This document shows, one piece after another, positions 46,496 through 57,200 of a stretch of DNA of 64,000 bases (the stretch's first letter is position 1; every line of letters begins with the position of its first letter). The notes under the pieces are model-generated. The model searched no databases. It had not been told where the DNA came from and was given only the letters and a program-made list of their open reading frames with translations. The stretch spans positions 47,124 through 111,123 of the forward strand of contig CAZXFT010000010.1 of assembly GCA_964640655.1 (NCBI GenBank), in the 5' to 3' direction. Position numbers and translations under genes: made by a program. This stretch comes from BJGO01 sp964640655 (GTDB taxonomy: Bacteria; Bacteroidota; Bacteroidia; Chitinophagales; UBA10324).

Positions 46496-47394
46496 AGGTT
46501 TATTTTATCGAAAAGTAATGCTAATTGAACTATGGGTAAGTATAGGAATGATCCGAACATTAAGCGACGTGCGGCAATAATGCTGCACTCATTATAAAGT
46601 TGTATGCTTTGATAAAGGAATAATACACCTGTTATGAAAATGATAACAGCAGAAACAACTCCTGTTATACCAATATAGAGAGGAAGCAATGAAACAGGAA
46701 TTAATACGAGAATGTAAATAATATTTTGAAGAGCACTGAACTTGGTTCGTCCTTCACTTGATGGAAGTAGTTTATACCCTGCCTGCATGTAATCATCAAA
46801 TGCAACCCACGCAATTGCCCAAAAATGAGGAAACTGCCATAAGAATTGAATGCCAAATAAAATAAGTGCAACTTGGTCAAGCCTGTCAGTAGCAGCTACA
46901 TAACCTATGAGTGGAGGAAGTGCACCGGGTATGGCGCCAATAAAAACTGCAATTGGCGATATTCGCTTAAGTGGTGTATAAACAAAAGCGTAACTAATCA
47001 ATGCAACTGCAGCAAATAATGCAGCCAGCTGGTTGAAATAAATCCACAAAATACCTATTCCTAGCATTGCAGAAATTCCGGCAACAAGTAATGCCTCAAT
47101 ACTAGTCATTCTTGATGTAGGCAACGGTCTGTTTTGAGTACGACTCATCAGTGCATCAAAATCTTTTTCAATTACCTGATTAATAGCATTGGAAGCAGCA
47201 GTAGTAAAGAAGCCACCAAGACAAATTTGTGTAAACAAAAACCAGTTAATGCTTCCCTGAATGGCAAATAAGTATCCAATTGCAGAGGAAAAAACTACCA
47301 GAAGGGAGAGTCTGAATTTCACTAATACGGCATAGTCTTTCATTTTTAATGAAAGTACCTGTACTATGCCTAACTGTAGTGTATTTGTGCTCAC
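46492..47394 (-). CDS. cyoE: Protoheme IX farnesyltransferase (heme O synthase)
   Basis: CyoE/CtaB adds a farnesyl group to heme b to make heme o, the precursor of heme a. The protein has 300 residues and about nine membrane helices of the UbiA fold. The first Asp-rich motif is NAINQVIEKDFDALMSRTQNRPLPT; the second lies near FDDYMQAGYKLLPSSEG. The frame begins at GTG 47394, 19 bases after the subunit I stop. An ATG at 47343 (MKDYAVLVKFRLSLL) matches the start of many homologues and may be the real one. Heme a synthase (CtaA) is not in the window. Confidence 0.94.
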   Translation of the reverse strand: MSTNTLQLGIVQVLSLKMKDYAVLVKFRLSLLVVFSSAIGYLFAIQGSINWFLFTQICLGGFFTTAASNAINQVIEKDFDALMSRTQNRPLPTSRMTSIEALLVAGISAMLGIGILWIYFNQLAALFAAVALISYAFVYTPLKRISPIAVFIGAIPGALPPLIGYVAATDRLDQVALILFGIQFLWQFPHFWAIAWVAFDDYMQAGYKLLPSSEGRTKFSALQNIIYILVLIPVSLLPLYIGITGVVSAVIIFITGVLFLYQSIQLYNECSIIAARRLMFGSFLYLPIVQLALLFDKINL

Positions 47395-47413
47395 CTGTTA
47401 TTAAATCAAATAA

Positions 47414-49273
47414 TTATGAGTGAACTTTTTCTCCAGGACGAATAGGTTCAGTTTGAGGAAGAAAATCTTCACCATCCTTACTGTAATCGTATGGCCAACG
47501 ATGAACTTCTGGTATGGGTCCATCCCAGTTTCCATGCCCCGGCTCAATTTCAGTAGTCCATTCTAATGTTGTTGACTGCCAAGGATTCTTATCGGTAACT
47601 TTTTTACCGTAGAAGATGCTATAGAAAAAATTGAAGACAAATAATAATTGAGCAACAAAAACTATTGTGGCAGATATAGTGATAAACTCATTCATACCTG
47701 TGTATTGGCTAAATGTCTGGAAAGCACCATTTGAATAGTAGCGACGGGGCATACCGGTTAATCCCATATAGTGCATTGGCCAGAATATGCAATAGCTGCC
47801 TACCATTGTAATCCAGAAGTGAATGTAGCCAAGTGTGTTATTCATAAAACGACCGTACATCTTGGGGAACCAGTGATATACACCGGCAAACATTCCATAG
47901 AATGCTGCAATACCCATTACGATATGGAAGTGAGCGATAACGAAGTATGTATCGTGAAGCTCTATATCAATAGTAGAATTACCCAGGAATATGCCCGTCA
48001 ATCCACCTGAAATAAATAATGACACAAATCCAATAGCATAAAGCATTGCCGGAGTAAAGCGAAGATTTCCACGCCATAAAGTTCCGATCCAGTTAAATAC
48101 CTTAACCGCAGAAGGTATAGCTATAAGTAATGTGAGAAACACGAAAACAGAACCTACAAATGGATTCATCCCGGTAACGTACATGTGGTGTGCCCAAACA
48201 ACGAATGCAAGGATAGCAATTGCAATCATAGACAAAACCATTGCACGGTAGCCAAAAATTGGTTTGCGTGATTGCGTAGCCATTACTTCAGAAACAAGTC
48301 CGAAAGCAGGCAATATAATAATGTAAACCTCAGGATGCCCTAAGAACCAAAACAAATGCTGGTAAAGAAGAGGACTGCCTCCGCTATGATCCATTGCACC
48401 TACACCCGAGATGTAAATGTCATGAAGATAGAAACTGGTGCCAAGTGAACGATCGAAGATCAACAACAATGCTGCACCTAATAATACTGGGAAGGACAAC
48501 AATCCTAAAACAGCAGTAAATAACAAAGCCCAAATAGTAAGTGGCATTTTAATCATTGACATGCCTTTTGTTCTTAGGTTGAGTACAGTAGTAATGTAAT
48601 TTAATCCACCTAGCAGAGACGAGAATATGAACAAAGCCATACCAACCAGCCAATAATCAGCTCCTTCCATTGAACCAACAGCAGATTCTTTAATCGCACT
48701 CAAAGGTGGATACATTGTCCAACCTACACCAGCTGCACCGTTTGGCAAAAAGAAAGAAAGGAACATGACAACACCTGCAGCAAAAAAGAACCAATACGAA
48801 AGCATGTTCAGGAATGGCGATGCCATATCACGCGCTCCAATTTGAAGTGGTATTAAGAAGTTAGCGAAAGTGCCACTCAAACCTGCTGTCAATACAAAGA
48901 ACACAAGGATTGTTCCGTGCATTGTAATCAGCATATTATAGAAATCAGGGCTAATTTTTCCATCAGGTGCCCAACGTGAACCAAATAAATCGGTTAAAAT
49001 GGGGAATGAAGTATCCGGGAATCCTAGTTGTAAACGGAAAATGACAGACAACAAACCACCAACTATTGCCCAGAAAATTCCTGTTACAAGAAATTGCTTT
49101 GCAATCATTTTATGATCCTGACTGAAGATATACTTCGAAATGAAGTTTTCTTCATGTTCATGATGATGCTCAGGTTCGTGAATTTCACCTTGAGAATCCT
49201 GAAAGTGAACTGAATCGTAAGGCGCTAAATGTTCCTCGTCTGCGTGATGTTGATGGGTATGTACGTCGCTCAT
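47414..49273 (-). CDS. ctaD: Cytochrome c oxidase subunit I
   Basis: The catalytic subunit carries heme a, heme a3 and CuB and reduces O2 while pumping protons. It is 619 residues long with 12 or more helices. The ligands are visible: the heme a His in TMHGTILVFFVLT, CuB His and cross-linked Tyr in GHPEVYIIILP, the CuB His pair in WAHHMYVTG, and heme a3 and heme a His in HDTYFVIAHFHIVMG. The Tyr in GHPEVY marks an A-type oxidase. An unusual N-terminal arm of about 45 residues holds 11 His and many acidic residues (HTHQHH, then HEPEHHHEHEE). It lies 13 bases after subunit II. Confidence 0.97.
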   Translation of the reverse strand: MSDVHTHQHHADEEHLAPYDSVHFQDSQGEIHEPEHHHEHEENFISKYIFSQDHKMIAKQFLVTGIFWAIVGGLLSVIFRLQLGFPDTSFPILTDLFGSRWAPDGKISPDFYNMLITMHGTILVFFVLTAGLSGTFANFLIPLQIGARDMASPFLNMLSYWFFFAAGVVMFLSFFLPNGAAGVGWTMYPPLSAIKESAVGSMEGADYWLVGMALFIFSSLLGGLNYITTVLNLRTKGMSMIKMPLTIWALLFTAVLGLLSFPVLLGAALLLIFDRSLGTSFYLHDIYISGVGAMDHSGGSPLLYQHLFWFLGHPEVYIIILPAFGLVSEVMATQSRKPIFGYRAMVLSMIAIAILAFVVWAHHMYVTGMNPFVGSVFVFLTLLIAIPSAVKVFNWIGTLWRGNLRFTPAMLYAIGFVSLFISGGLTGIFLGNSTIDIELHDTYFVIAHFHIVMGIAAFYGMFAGVYHWFPKMYGRFMNNTLGYIHFWITMVGSYCIFWPMHYMGLTGMPRRYYSNGAFQTFSQYTGMNEFITISATIVFVAQLLFVFNFFYSIFYGKKVTDKNPWQSTTLEWTTEIEPGHGNWDGPIPEVHRWPYDYSKDGEDFLPQTEPIRPGEKVHS

Positions 49274-49286
49274 AACCTGTATGTAA

Positions 49287-50339
49287 TTAAGGATTCAAAG
49301 ATTGATTGTGTGAAACTGAAACAGGAGTACTGTTTGTGTTAAGCGCAAACTTTGTTTCAAGTTCACTGCCTTTAATTTGTGTGTCGTAGAATGATGGCTG
49401 TTTTTTCAACCAAGCCTGGTATTGTTCAGGGGTATCAACAAAGATTACCAAGCGCATAGCTGAATGACCTTTACCGCACAGATAGTCGCAGGCTAATTCA
49501 TAAACAAAGTCAGGATTTCCAGTTTTCTCTCTCATCTCATCAGTGGTTTCGGTAGGCACTAGCCAGAATGTTGTTGGAAGCCCTGGAACGGCATCCATTT
49601 TCACTCTAAAATGTGGCATACCTACGTTGTGTATCACATCTCGTGAACCGATTTTTAATACAACCGGCTTTCCAACTTCAAAGTGGATTTCATTAGCCAT
49701 GAAGTCGTCGCGACTGTTTGCGTCGCTGAAGTTTACACCTAATACATTGGTTTCATCAATTAGTTTAAACTCACGTTTTCCTAATAAACCATCGTTACCA
49801 GGATAGCGAACCATCCAGTTAAATTGTTTGCCGGTAATCTCTACAACGTTTGAATCTGCCGGTGCCGGACCAGTGATACGAAACCAATTATATAAACCAA
49901 AAACGATGAGAACTGTCAACACTACTGCCGGGATAATAGTCCACCACATTTCCAATTTATTATTTTCAGGATAGTAGTATGCTACCTTTCCCTTCTTACC
50001 ACGGTACTTATAAGCAAAGTAAAAAAGCATGATATGGCAAGCAACAAAAATGATAGCTGTGAAAAGAGTTGTGATATTGAAGCTTTGATCTATCCATTTT
50101 CCATGCATGGACGATGCTGTTAAAATCATTTTGTCCCAACTATCATGTAGAGACCAAGCAATTCCAACAAAAAATAATATCATGAACGCCAAGAAAATTT
50201 TACCATGGATGTTATCGGTTTCATCATTGGCCTGATCAGCACCTTTGAGAGATGCTATGTATTCATTAGCTTTTGAAATCTGGAATATCACTATTCCGAG
50301 TAATGCTAAAACTAATAGGACAAGAACTGTAGTACTCAT
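49287..50339 (-). CDS. ctaC: Cytochrome c oxidase subunit II
   Basis: This 350-residue subunit takes electrons from cytochrome c through the CuA centre. Three hydrophobic segments are found near the N-terminus (about 3-22, 50-70 and 92-112, then 135-155), so one more than the usual two helices may be present. The cupredoxin domain follows, with ITGKQFNWMVRYPG (the aromatic electron-entry region), His in DVIHNVGMPHFRVKMDAVPG and CDYLCGKGHSAM, a perfect C-x3-C-x3-H-x2-M CuA motif. There is no C-terminal cytochrome c domain, so electrons must arrive from a separate cytochrome such as ActE. It lies 16 bases after actF. Confidence 0.96.
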   Translation of the reverse strand: MSTTVLVLLVLALLGIVIFQISKANEYIASLKGADQANDETDNIHGKIFLAFMILFFVGIAWSLHDSWDKMILTASSMHGKWIDQSFNITTLFTAIIFVACHIMLFYFAYKYRGKKGKVAYYYPENNKLEMWWTIIPAVVLTVLIVFGLYNWFRITGPAPADSNVVEITGKQFNWMVRYPGNDGLLGKREFKLIDETNVLGVNFSDANSRDDFMANEIHFEVGKPVVLKIGSRDVIHNVGMPHFRVKMDAVPGLPTTFWLVPTETTDEMREKTGNPDFVYELACDYLCGKGHSAMRLVIFVDTPEQYQAWLKKQPSFYDTQIKGSELETKFALNTNSTPVSVSHNQSLNP

Positions 50340-50355
50340 TATTTCGTCAGTGATT

Positions 50356-51561
50356 TTAAATTTCGTGGTGTAAAGATTCTTCGAGGTGAGGATGATTACG
50401 GTTAATTAATTCTGCATTGCCCAAACGAGTATGAGTAACCAAAATTAATATTCCAATAAACAGACACGGTAACAATAGTTCCAATAAACCAAATCCAGCA
50501 TGATCTCCCAATACCCCAGGCATTATCATCAGATAAAAGTCTAAGAAATGACCAACTATAATGATGCAAGCAGCTGCTGTTAGACTAACAACATTACGCT
50601 TGGCATCACGAGACATTAATATCAGGAATGGTAAAACAAAATTTAGAATGAAAACCAAAAAGAAAAGTATTTTGTAATGCTCAAAGCGATGCTTGAAATA
50701 AATGGTTTCTTCCGGAATGTTTGCATACCAAATCAACATAAACTGACAATAAGTAACATAAGTCCAAAAGATGGAGAAAGCGAACATATATTTACCCAAA
50801 TCGTGGAGGTGATTTACGTTTACTTCTTTGAGGTAGCCTTTTGATTTGAGGTGCAAAGTGGTTAAAGTAATAACAGCAATACCGGCCACCCAGAAACTGG
50901 CAAATACATACCATCCATACATTGTACTATACCAATGAGGGTCAATAGACATCAGCCAGTCCCAAGCTGAAACTGAAATATAAACAGCGAAGATGGGAAT
51001 GAAAATGGAAACTAATACTAAGTTATGCTTATGATAAGCTACTGAGTTTTGTTGAAGTGTATCTGATGCAATAGAGTTACGACGAATCAGGTAAGCCAAG
51101 AAAACCAATGCTCCAACGAATAGGATAAAGCGGCTATAGTAGAAAACATTGTTGAGGTAGCCTGATTTTGCAGCTAATATTGGATCATATTCAGGTGAAC
51201 CTTCTTCAGTAACACCATGATGAGCCCAATGATAAATATCGTGCTGACCGAAAATGAGAACTGCAAACAATACAGCGGCTCCAATAGGTAGATAGCCCAT
51301 GATCGCTTCAGGAATTCTTTTGATTACAACAAACCAACCACCCCAGGCTAGATAATGAGCAGAAATGAAAAATGCAGATGCCATAGCAATGCCTAGGAAG
51401 AACACACCATTGAGCAGAAGGTTTGCCCATAAGCGATGTGAATGTTCACCTTGGTATGCGAAAATGCCATATCCTAATCCAACAACTCCTAATGCAATAA
51501 GCACATAAGCTATCATTTTAAGTTGCGGTGTGAAAACATAGTTTTTATTATCCGTTAACAT
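50356..51561 (-). CDS. actF: Alternative complex III subunit ActF
   Basis: This 401-residue membrane protein has about ten helices and belongs to the NrfD/PsrC-related ActF family, the second quinone-type membrane subunit of Alternative Complex III. Typical segments are WANLLLNGVFFLGIAMASAFFISAHYLAWGGWF, PIGAAVLFAVLIFGQHDIYHWAHH and VSAWDWLMSIDPHWYSTMYGWY. Family knowledge says ActC holds the quinol site and ActF mainly supports structure and perhaps proton movement. The gene is 5 bases from actE upstream and 16 from coxB downstream, tying quinol oxidation and oxidase into one operon. Confidence 0.94.
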   Translation of the reverse strand: MLTDNKNYVFTPQLKMIAYVLIALGVVGLGYGIFAYQGEHSHRLWANLLLNGVFFLGIAMASAFFISAHYLAWGGWFVVIKRIPEAIMGYLPIGAAVLFAVLIFGQHDIYHWAHHGVTEEGSPEYDPILAAKSGYLNNVFYYSRFILFVGALVFLAYLIRRNSIASDTLQQNSVAYHKHNLVLVSIFIPIFAVYISVSAWDWLMSIDPHWYSTMYGWYVFASFWVAGIAVITLTTLHLKSKGYLKEVNVNHLHDLGKYMFAFSIFWTYVTYCQFMLIWYANIPEETIYFKHRFEHYKILFFLVFILNFVLPFLILMSRDAKRNVVSLTAAACIIIVGHFLDFYLMIMPGVLGDHAGFGLLELLLPCLFIGILILVTHTRLGNAELINRNHPHLEESLHHEI

Positions 51562-51565
51562 GTTT

Positions 51566-52234
51566 CTATCGTGTGTTGGGTGAATTATTAATAATGTTTG
51601 ATGAAGCTGTTACTGTTTTAAGACTATCCGTATAATGTGATTGCATTGAACGTATATAACCGATAACCATCCATATTTGATTCTGATCAAGCTGAGAAGC
51701 ATAAGATCCCATCAGGTTTCTTCCATAATGAACTGAGTGGAACATTTTACCTTCAGTTAAAGCCAAAAGATTATCGCTGAAATATGATGGAGGAGGCGGG
51801 TAAGTATTTTTAATATTAGGATTCTCAACAATTGAACCGTTGCCTTTACCACTTGCACCATGGCAAGGTGAGCAATAAATGTTATATAAACGTTTTCCAT
51901 CTGCTAAGGACATTGTATCCAAAGTCAATGGACTTTTCACGAACATACCTGCTGAGTCATATCCTGCTACTGTATTTGAATACTTATACGGTTTGAAATG
52001 GTTTAATTGTCCAATGTTGCCTTGATAAAGTGGAATTGAGCCCTTTACTGGAATTCGATTAGTAATGCTGTCGCTGAATACTGTGTTAGAACTATATGTT
52101 TCGTATGCTGTAGAGTGTGCCATATCCGGCATGTATTCCCAACCCGGCTTTGACGGGTCGTCGGCACAGGAGCTAATAAGCATTGTGCCTGTTAGCATCA
52201 GTATCAGAAAAAGCGTTTGATTAAGCGATCTCAT
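51566..52234 (-). CDS. actE: Alternative complex III subunit ActE, monoheme cytochrome c lipoprotein
   Basis: This 222-residue protein has a lipoprotein signal (lipobox LISSC, Cys at about residue 23) and a class I cytochrome c domain in the C-terminal half. The heme motif is CSPCH (YNIYCSPCHGASGKGNGS) and a likely Met ligand lies in GRNLMGSYASQLD. It is the electron exit of ACIII towards the oxidase. An N-terminal tail of about 90 residues (PDMAHSTAYETYSSN) wraps other subunits in known relatives. Confidence 0.94.
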   Translation of the reverse strand: MRSLNQTLFLILMLTGTMLISSCADDPSKPGWEYMPDMAHSTAYETYSSNTVFSDSITNRIPVKGSIPLYQGNIGQLNHFKPYKYSNTVAGYDSAGMFVKSPLTLDTMSLADGKRLYNIYCSPCHGASGKGNGSIVENPNIKNTYPPPPSYFSDNLLALTEGKMFHSVHYGRNLMGSYASQLDQNQIWMVIGYIRSMQSHYTDSLKTVTASSNIINNSPNTR

Positions 52235-52259
52235 ATTGTTGAGTAGGTCTGTTTCTAGA

Positions 52260-52796
52260 TTAGTAATGACGTTTCAAATGGCGTTCTTTAATTTCGTATG
52301 CACCGGTTGATTGCAGAATGCTGTTGATTTTTTGTACCTGATCGTTGGACAATTTCTTGTCTTTGTTGAACACAATACAAAACGCATCGTCTGTAATACG
52401 GTCATCTAACTTTTCACGATTACGGCCCGGATACAATCCGCAGCGCAACAAAAAAGTCAATGTCATGCCAACACCAGCGCACAATACAGTGAACTCGAAA
52501 GTGATGGGGATAAATGCAGGAAAAGAGAAGAATGGTTTACCGCCATAAATCATAGGCCAGTTGCTGGTAAACACCCAACTCATAAAACTCAATGCACAAG
52601 TAGTGCCCGTAATACCATAAACGAAACCGGCAATGTGTAAGCGAGACTCTTTAAGTCCCATAGCGTGATCTAATCCATGAACCGGGAATGGTGTTAATAC
52701 ATCGTAAATCTTGATACCTTCAGCACGAATTTTTTTAACGGCATCTATGAGTACCTCTTCGTCTTTAAACAAACCAATGATATAATTATTAGCCAT
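52260..52796 (-). CDS. actD: Alternative complex III subunit ActD (DUF3341)
   Basis: This 178-residue protein matches the DUF3341 family: NNYIIGLFKDEEVLIDAVKKIRAEGIKIYDVLTPFPVHGLDHAMGL, given here in part, followed by two membrane helices (about 60-80 and 95-118) and a soluble C-terminus. It is a structural subunit with no cofactor. It lies 8 bases after actC and 25 before actE. Confidence 0.94.
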   Translation of the reverse strand: MANNYIIGLFKDEEVLIDAVKKIRAEGIKIYDVLTPFPVHGLDHAMGLKESRLHIAGFVYGITGTTCALSFMSWVFTSNWPMIYGGKPFFSFPAFIPITFEFTVLCAGVGMTLTFLLRCGLYPGRNREKLDDRITDDAFCIVFNKDKKLSNDQVQKINSILQSTGAYEIKERHLKRHY

Positions 52797-52804
52797 GATG
52801 AATG

Positions 52805-54241
52805 TTAGGGTTTAGTAGGTTGAAATGATCCGTGTGAAGACGTATGAATGTCCGCATGCTGATGCGATGCAGCATATGCTTTCTTCTGTGCCTCGCCACT
52901 TACTTTTAAGATAGCTTTTACTTCGGCCATCGCTATGACAGGAAGAGTTTTTGCAAAAAGTAAGAAAGCTGTAAAGAACAATCCAATGGTTCCAACATAG
53001 ATGCTGATCTCAACCCATGTAGGAGAATACATTGCCCATGAAGAAGGGATGTAGTCGCGGTGAATTGAAGTAACGATAATCACAAAACGTTCGAACCACA
53101 TACCAATGTTAATGACAATAGACATGAAAAATGTGAACGTTACACTGCGGCGCAATTTCGGGAACCAGAACAACTGAGGTGAGATAACATTGCAAGTCAT
53201 CATTCCCCAATAAGACCACCAGTATGGACCAAGTGCGCGGTTCATAAATGCATACTGCTCATACATATTATCAGAATACCAAGCTGTAAACAACTCAGTT
53301 AAATAAGCACAACCCACAATAGATCCGGTAAGTACAATGATTTTATTCATGGACTCAATGTGACCAATGGTAATGTACTCCTGAAGGTTTAATACTTTTC
53401 TGGTGATAATCATCAACGTTAACACCATCGCAAATCCTGAGAAGATGGCACCAGCAACGAAGTAAGGAGGGAAGATAGTTGTATGCCAGCCAGGAATAAC
53501 TGATGTAGCGAAGTCGAAAGATACAATCGTGTGCACTGACAATACCAGAGGGGTTGACAAACCGGCAAGAACTAATGACAATGCTTCGTGACGTTGCCAG
53601 TGTTTAGCAGAACCTGTCCATCCAAAACTCATTATGCTGTATACCATTTTTGCAATTTTTGATTTTGCACGGTCACGAACAGATGCTACGTCAGGAATTA
53701 AACCTGAATACCAGAATAATAATGAAATGGTAAAGTAAGTCGAGATTGCAAAAACGTCCCATAGTAGAGGGGAGTTGAAGTTTACCCAAAGTGGTCCGCG
53801 AGAGTTAGGATAAGGTAAGGTGAAGAACATAAGCCACACACGACCCATGTGGAAGATAGGAAACAAGCCTGCGCATATTACCGCAAAGATGGTCATCGCT
53901 TCTGCGGCACGGTTTACAGCCGTACGCCATTTTTGACGGAACAGTAATAAGATGGCCGATATCAGCGTGCCTGCGTGTCCTATACCGATCCACCAAACGA
54001 AGTTGGTAATATCCCAACCCCATCCTACTGTTTTGTTTAATCCCCAAACACCGATACCAAACCAAACGGTCCAGCCGAGAGAGAATAAACCCCAGCACAT
54101 CAGAATGGCTGATAGAGTTATTGAAATAAGCCACGAGCGCGAAGGTTTAGCTTCTATTGGCCTACAGATATCTTCAGTAATCTGATGATAGTCTTTGGTA
54201 CCTTCAATGAGCGGAGCGCGTATGATTGATTCTGCTTTCAT
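52805..54241 (-). CDS. actC: Alternative complex III subunit ActC (NrfD/PsrC-type, quinol site)
   Basis: This 478-residue integral membrane protein has about ten helices and is the NrfD-like subunit of ACIII, where quinol is oxidised next to the iron-sulfur protein ActB. Diagnostic stretches are WGWDITNFVWWIGIGHAGTLISAILLLF, WRTAVNRAAEAMTIFAVICAGLFPIFHMGR and SFDFATSVIPGWHTTIFPPYFVAGAIFSG. His and Asp residues in these helices are the likely quinol and proton-path residues. The His-rich C-terminal tail (ASHQHADIHTSSH) is unusual. The gene starts 18 bases after the actB stop. Confidence 0.95.
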   Translation of the reverse strand: MKAESIIRAPLIEGTKDYHQITEDICRPIEAKPSRSWLISITLSAILMCWGLFSLGWTVWFGIGVWGLNKTVGWGWDITNFVWWIGIGHAGTLISAILLLFRQKWRTAVNRAAEAMTIFAVICAGLFPIFHMGRVWLMFFTLPYPNSRGPLWVNFNSPLLWDVFAISTYFTISLLFWYSGLIPDVASVRDRAKSKIAKMVYSIMSFGWTGSAKHWQRHEALSLVLAGLSTPLVLSVHTIVSFDFATSVIPGWHTTIFPPYFVAGAIFSGFAMVLTLMIITRKVLNLQEYITIGHIESMNKIIVLTGSIVGCAYLTELFTAWYSDNMYEQYAFMNRALGPYWWSYWGMMTCNVISPQLFWFPKLRRSVTFTFFMSIVINIGMWFERFVIIVTSIHRDYIPSSWAMYSPTWVEISIYVGTIGLFFTAFLLFAKTLPVIAMAEVKAILKVSGEAQKKAYAASHQHADIHTSSHGSFQPTKP

Positions 54242-54259
54242 AAAGCGTTTGTGATGATC

Positions 54260-57200
54260 TTAAGCGTTTGAGTTTTTTTCTTCTATGTTACGTATTTTAA
54301 CCATATAGCCAACCGAAGGAGCTGTATCTATTTCTGCAAGAACGTGATATGTGCGTTCATCGGCTTTAAGTTTGCTAACAGTACTTGTTGAGTCTTTAAT
54401 GTTTCCAAAAACAATTGCATCAGCTGGGCAGGAAGACTGACATGCTGTTTTAACTTCATCGCCACCAACTTTACGGTTTTCTTTTTTAGCCTGAAGTTTA
54501 ACATCCTGAACACGCTGAACACAGAAACTGCATTTCTCCATTACACCACGTGAACGAACCGTTACATCAGGATTTAGAACCATACGAGTGATGTTATCGA
54601 GCATTCCAATGCGTTGATTTTCAGTAGCTGTGTTGTATGGGAATGAATCGGCTTCAGTGTAATCCAACCAATTAAAGCGACGAACTTTATATGGGCAGTT
54701 ATTTGCACAATAACGGGTTCCGATACAGCGGTTATAAGCCATCTGGTTAATTCCTTCTGTGCTGTGATTAGTAGCAGCTACAGGACAAACGTTTTCGCAA
54801 GGTGCGTTTTCGCAATGCTGACAAAGCATCGGCTGAAAAGCGACGTTAACGTTTTCGTAGTCAGTAACAAATGCGGAACTAAACTGATGATCGTATTCTT
54901 TTTCTTTGGTTACCCTGTCTTCAAGCAATGCTGAGTTAGGGTTTACAAAAGAATAGTAACGGTCTATACGCATCCAATGCATTTCATGAGCGCGAGCCAC
55001 TTCTACTTTACCAACAACAGGCACATTATTCTCCGCTGTACAGGCAACACCACAAGCACCACAACCTATACAACTGTTGAGGTCTATGCTCATATACCAT
55101 TTTAACGGGCTATACTCATGTTCAGGATAGAGTGATGCTTCAGAATACTCGGGTTCTTTAACCTTATCCTCATTTGCTGAGGCAGAATTTTTCTTGTATT
55201 CATACAAGGCTGTTTCACGAATTACCGGACGACCTTCTATTGAATGATGTGTTTGAGTTAATGCTAATGGGTATGAACCACCCGCAACACTCACCTCAAC
55301 AGCTAGACCATCGTATGAAAAGTTCTGACCGTCGAAGTTCACAAAAGGATAAGCATTCTGCCCTACTCCATCGCCGGCGCGGCCTGACGCTGTTCTTCCA
55401 TATCCTAATGCAACTGCAAAGGAGCCATTAGACTGACCGGGTTGACGTAACGCTGGTAATGTGATTTCAATATTTCCTGATTTAACTTTAAGTAAATCGC
55501 CATCAGCAATATTATTGTCAATCGCATATTGAACAGGAATACAAATGTAATTGTCCCATGTAGCTTTTGTAATTGGATCGGGCATTTCCTGCAGCCATGG
55601 ACTGTTGGCATATTTACCATTTCCAATTCCTACAGTTTCATACAACACCAATTCACTTTCTGAGGACTTAGTATTAGCCAACATATTCGCTGCTGTAACC
55701 ACATCTCCGATAAAAGCTGGTGCGACACCAGTAACTGCAGTATCACATACACCGTAGCGCACTGAATTTTCCCAAAACTCGTCGAACGAAGTAAACTTGC
55801 TTTGCTTGTTAAATATGTTGCTGCTCCAGAAGCTTTGTATTAATGCATCGAATGAAGCAGAGCTTCCACTCCATTTCAATAAACTGTCTTGACCCTGACG
55901 AGTATTAAACAAAGGAGCTATAGTAGGCTGTGTTAGACTATAAGACCCAGACTTAGGCTCTGCATCATTCCAACTCTCGAGGTAGTGATTATCCGGGCAA
56001 GTATACTGAGCTAATGAAGCCGTTTCATCGGCACGATCACTGATAGCTATACTAAGCTGTGCCTTCTTAAGCGCTTCAGCAAATGCTGCACCGTTAGGCA
56101 AGGAGTAAACAGGATTAGAGTTATAAATGATTATAGCTGCAACTGTATTATTATTTAATTCACCAATCAAATCGTTTACTGCTTTGTCATTTGCTTGACC
56201 TGCTAATGAATAGTTATTCAAATCTATTGTTGTACCATAGTTACCTAACAAATTATTAATGGCGTTGGTAAGTACCTGACAGCTTAAATCATTAATTCCA
56301 CAAACAACCAGTGAAGCACCTTTAGCTGCTAACAGGTCTTTTGTCATAGCATTTAAGGCCTCTTCTGCTTTTGCAGGAGCTGAAACATTACCGGCTGTTG
56401 TGCCACCGGTAGATGATGCTATTTTATTATATAGTGCAGCTAATGTGCGGCGCACATCAGATGGTTTTACAGGAACACGAATATCGGCATTGGAGCCTGT
56501 TAATGATAAACGACTCTCCACATGGTAGTGGCGCGACATAGTTTGCTTTTCTTTAGAAACCTTACGGTTAGTAACATACTGTTTCGTATACTCAACAGGT
56601 GAAATCCAGGTTCCGAGGAAATCGCAGGCAAAGCCAACAATTACGTTAGCCTTGTCGAAATTGTAGCCTGGTATTACTCGCTTGCCAAAACTCTTTTCAT
56701 TAGCGTCAGCAATAGCTGAATATGAAGTAGGCTCGTAAACAACATGTTTAGTTGTTGGATATTCCGTTGTAAAATTATTAATGACCTGAAGTGTTGAAGG
56801 GCTTAATATAGTATTTGACAGAATTCTGATTTGTCCGTTCGCAGCTTTAATAGATTTTAATTTTTCAGTTATTTCAGAATCAATCTGAGACCATTCGGCC
56901 GCTTCGGTTCCTTTTTTGGGACCACGCTGACGACGACTATCGTACAAAGCCAATACTGATGCTTGCGCACGAGCACTTGTACCTCCTTTGGTAACAGTAG
57001 AGTTGGAATTGCCTTCGATTTTTATCGGACGACCATCCCGAACTTTCACCAATACACTGCAATAATCACTACCATCGGCAAATGTTGAAGCATAGTAGTT
57101 GGCTAGTCCCGGAACAATTTCTTCAGGTTTTATGGCATACGGTATAGCCTTCTTAACCGGTATGCGGCAAGAAGCTGCAACGGTAGCAGCAGTAACGCTA

